Part shown: positions 12,082 to 12,512 of the stretch, in pieces
Position numbering within the stretch: the stretch's first letter is position 1
Layout of the letters: each line of letters begins with the position of its first letter
Assembly (NCBI GenBank): GCA_041645025.1
Contig: JBAZQV010000026.1
Coordinates: forward strand, 1-12,512
DNA length: 12,512 bases
Reading direction: 5' to 3'
Source: GW2011-AR5 sp041645025
Lineage (GTDB): Archaea; Aenigmatarchaeota; Aenigmatarchaeia; GW2011-AR5
The notes under the pieces: generated by a model
What the model saw: only the letters and a program-made list of their open reading frames with translations
Databases searched by the model: none
Told to the model about the DNA's origin: nothing
Translations under genes and position numbers: made by a program

Positions 12082-12120
12082 CTTTATTTTAAACTGTCTA
12101 GCGTGAGCTATATTTGGGGG
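12082..12120 (+). promoter_or_regulatory. Promoter and SD of the small Cys/His gene
   Basis: CTTTATTTTAAAC (12082-12094) is a TATA box candidate giving a start near 12111-12117. The SD GGGGG (12116-12120) is 4 nt before the GTG at 12125. Both lie close together, so the leader is at most about 14 nt. Confidence 0.45.
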
Positions 12121-12124
12121 TCGT

Positions 12125-12337
12125 GTGGTTTTTGAAATTCAATGCGGACATTCGCGTGTTGTAAGGAATGCAATAACAGAGGACAGACATGTTTTTTTGT
12201 TAGGATACTGCCTCGGCTGTAAAAAAGATGTGACAGTAAATCTTGCTGACTACGCAAGAACCGAAGAAACAGAATTCGGCAGATCTGTATATGAAATAAC
12301 CCGTCCATTGCACGAGCATGCAGAACACGCTAATTAA
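12125..12337 (+). CDS. Small Cys/His-rich hypothetical protein
   Basis: This 70-residue protein is not recognised. It begins with GTG, 4 nt after the SD GGGGG. The first half has C7-G-H9 and later C29-L-G-C32, a spacing that could bind one zinc ion, with beta-strand-like stretches (VFLLGY, DVTVNLADY) around them. The C-terminus is His/Glu-rich (HEHAEHAN). No signal or membrane segment is visible. The gene lies between EF-1A and a membrane protein, and its stop codon overlaps the likely TATA box of the next gene. A zinc-binding nucleic-acid or protein-interaction role is possible but only inferred. Confidence 0.6.
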   Translation: MVFEIQCGHSRVVRNAITEDRHVFLLGYCLGCKKDVTVNLADYARTEETEFGRSVYEITRPLHEHAEHAN

Positions 12338-12338
12338 C
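12331..12338 (+). promoter_or_regulatory. TATA-like box of the last gene
   Basis: TAATTAAC (12331-12338) is centred 25-26 bp before the ATG at 12360, so a leaderless transcript is predicted. It overlaps the stop codon of the preceding gene. Confidence 0.4.
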
Positions 12339-12359
12339 TTTTGGTCCAATAAATTATAC

Positions 12360-12512
12360 ATGATATTGCAATGGATTTTCAAAAACAAGCTGCTTGTTAT
12401 TCTTTTTGCGTTGTCAACGACTTTCTTTGTTTACCAGCATTTTGTGAATTTTTCATGGGACTTTGCCACATACGAAGATAATGCAAGATACTGGGCAGGA
12501 CAGGGCAGTTAT
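12360..12512 (+). CDS. Membrane protein, probable glycosyltransferase (5' end only)
   Basis: The first 51 codons are present and the frame is open to the window edge. The start reads MILQWIFKNKLLVILFAL: a short basic cap, then a membrane helix (about residues 10-27). It is followed by an outward-facing segment NFSWDFATYEDNARYWAGQGSY. A first helix followed by a W/YDF.xY...A+Y.xGxGxY loop is common in multi-pass glycosyltransferases of the GT-C type that use lipid-linked sugars; the first loop of those enzymes carries the catalytic Asp. Asp40 or Asp45 could be that residue. With so little sequence the assignment is an inference. The predicted mRNA is leaderless. Confidence 0.55.
   Translation, partial: MILQWIFKNKLLVILFALSTTFFVYQHFVNFSWDFATYEDNARYWAGQGSY

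Noticed and set aside
12099..12115. GTGAGCTATAT resembling part of the dispersed two-hairpin element
   Set aside because: Only 11 bases match; there is no pairing partner upstream and no second hairpin. Probably chance, at most a decayed half.
1..12512. CRISPR array, insertion sequence or rRNA
   Set aside because: No regularly spaced repeats, transposase frame, terminal inverted repeats or rRNA segments were seen.

Overview
The window is archaeal. It carries the end of the split RNA polymerase subunit A'', an L30e protein, a two-KH NusA-like protein, archaeal-type uS12 and uS7, and aEF-2 and aEF-1A; EF-2 has the histidine that is modified to diphthamide. Initiation signals are also archaeal: SD sequences built on GGTG, or TATA boxes about 25 bp before the start codon that imply leaderless mRNAs. 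The phylum cannot be named from this stretch. A DPANN-like or other small-genome archaeon is possible, but that is inference.

Layout. Positions 1-2350 are a transcription/translation block, all on +: rpoA2 (3' end), rpl30e, nusA-like, rps12, rps7. Positions 2350-5104 are accessory: a vapBC toxin-antitoxin pair on +, then on the minus strand a 34-codon remnant of a short-chain dehydrogenase, a membrane-anchored thermonuclease, a Cys-rich pentapeptide-repeat protein and an Lrp/AsnC regulator. Positions 5105-7013 hold a divergent promoter region and an apparent operon of an unknown 89-aa gene, a 35-aa zinc ribbon and glnA (type I glutamine synthetase). Positions 7158-12512 carry EF-2, a small membrane protein, an unknown 248-aa protein, EF-1A, a small Cys/His protein and the start of a membrane protein that resembles a lipid-linked-sugar glycosyltransferase. 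EF-2 and EF-1A have been separated from the ribosomal block.

How the parts work together. The first block and the two factors supply transcription and translation. Lrp and the glnA operon share an 86-bp divergent control region, which suggests amino-acid- or nitrogen-responsive control of ammonia assimilation. The vapBC pair has its own promoter, with a neat double-palindrome candidate operator.

The most interesting signal belongs to no gene. Two copies of an approximately 88-bp element (505-593 and 3837-3923) fold into the same pair of hairpins. Two base pairs in the second stem change in a compensatory way between the copies. One copy lies between rpl30e and nusA. The other supplies the stop codon and last codons of the pentapeptide gene and the TATA box of the nuclease gene. 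It may be an undescribed dispersed structured element.
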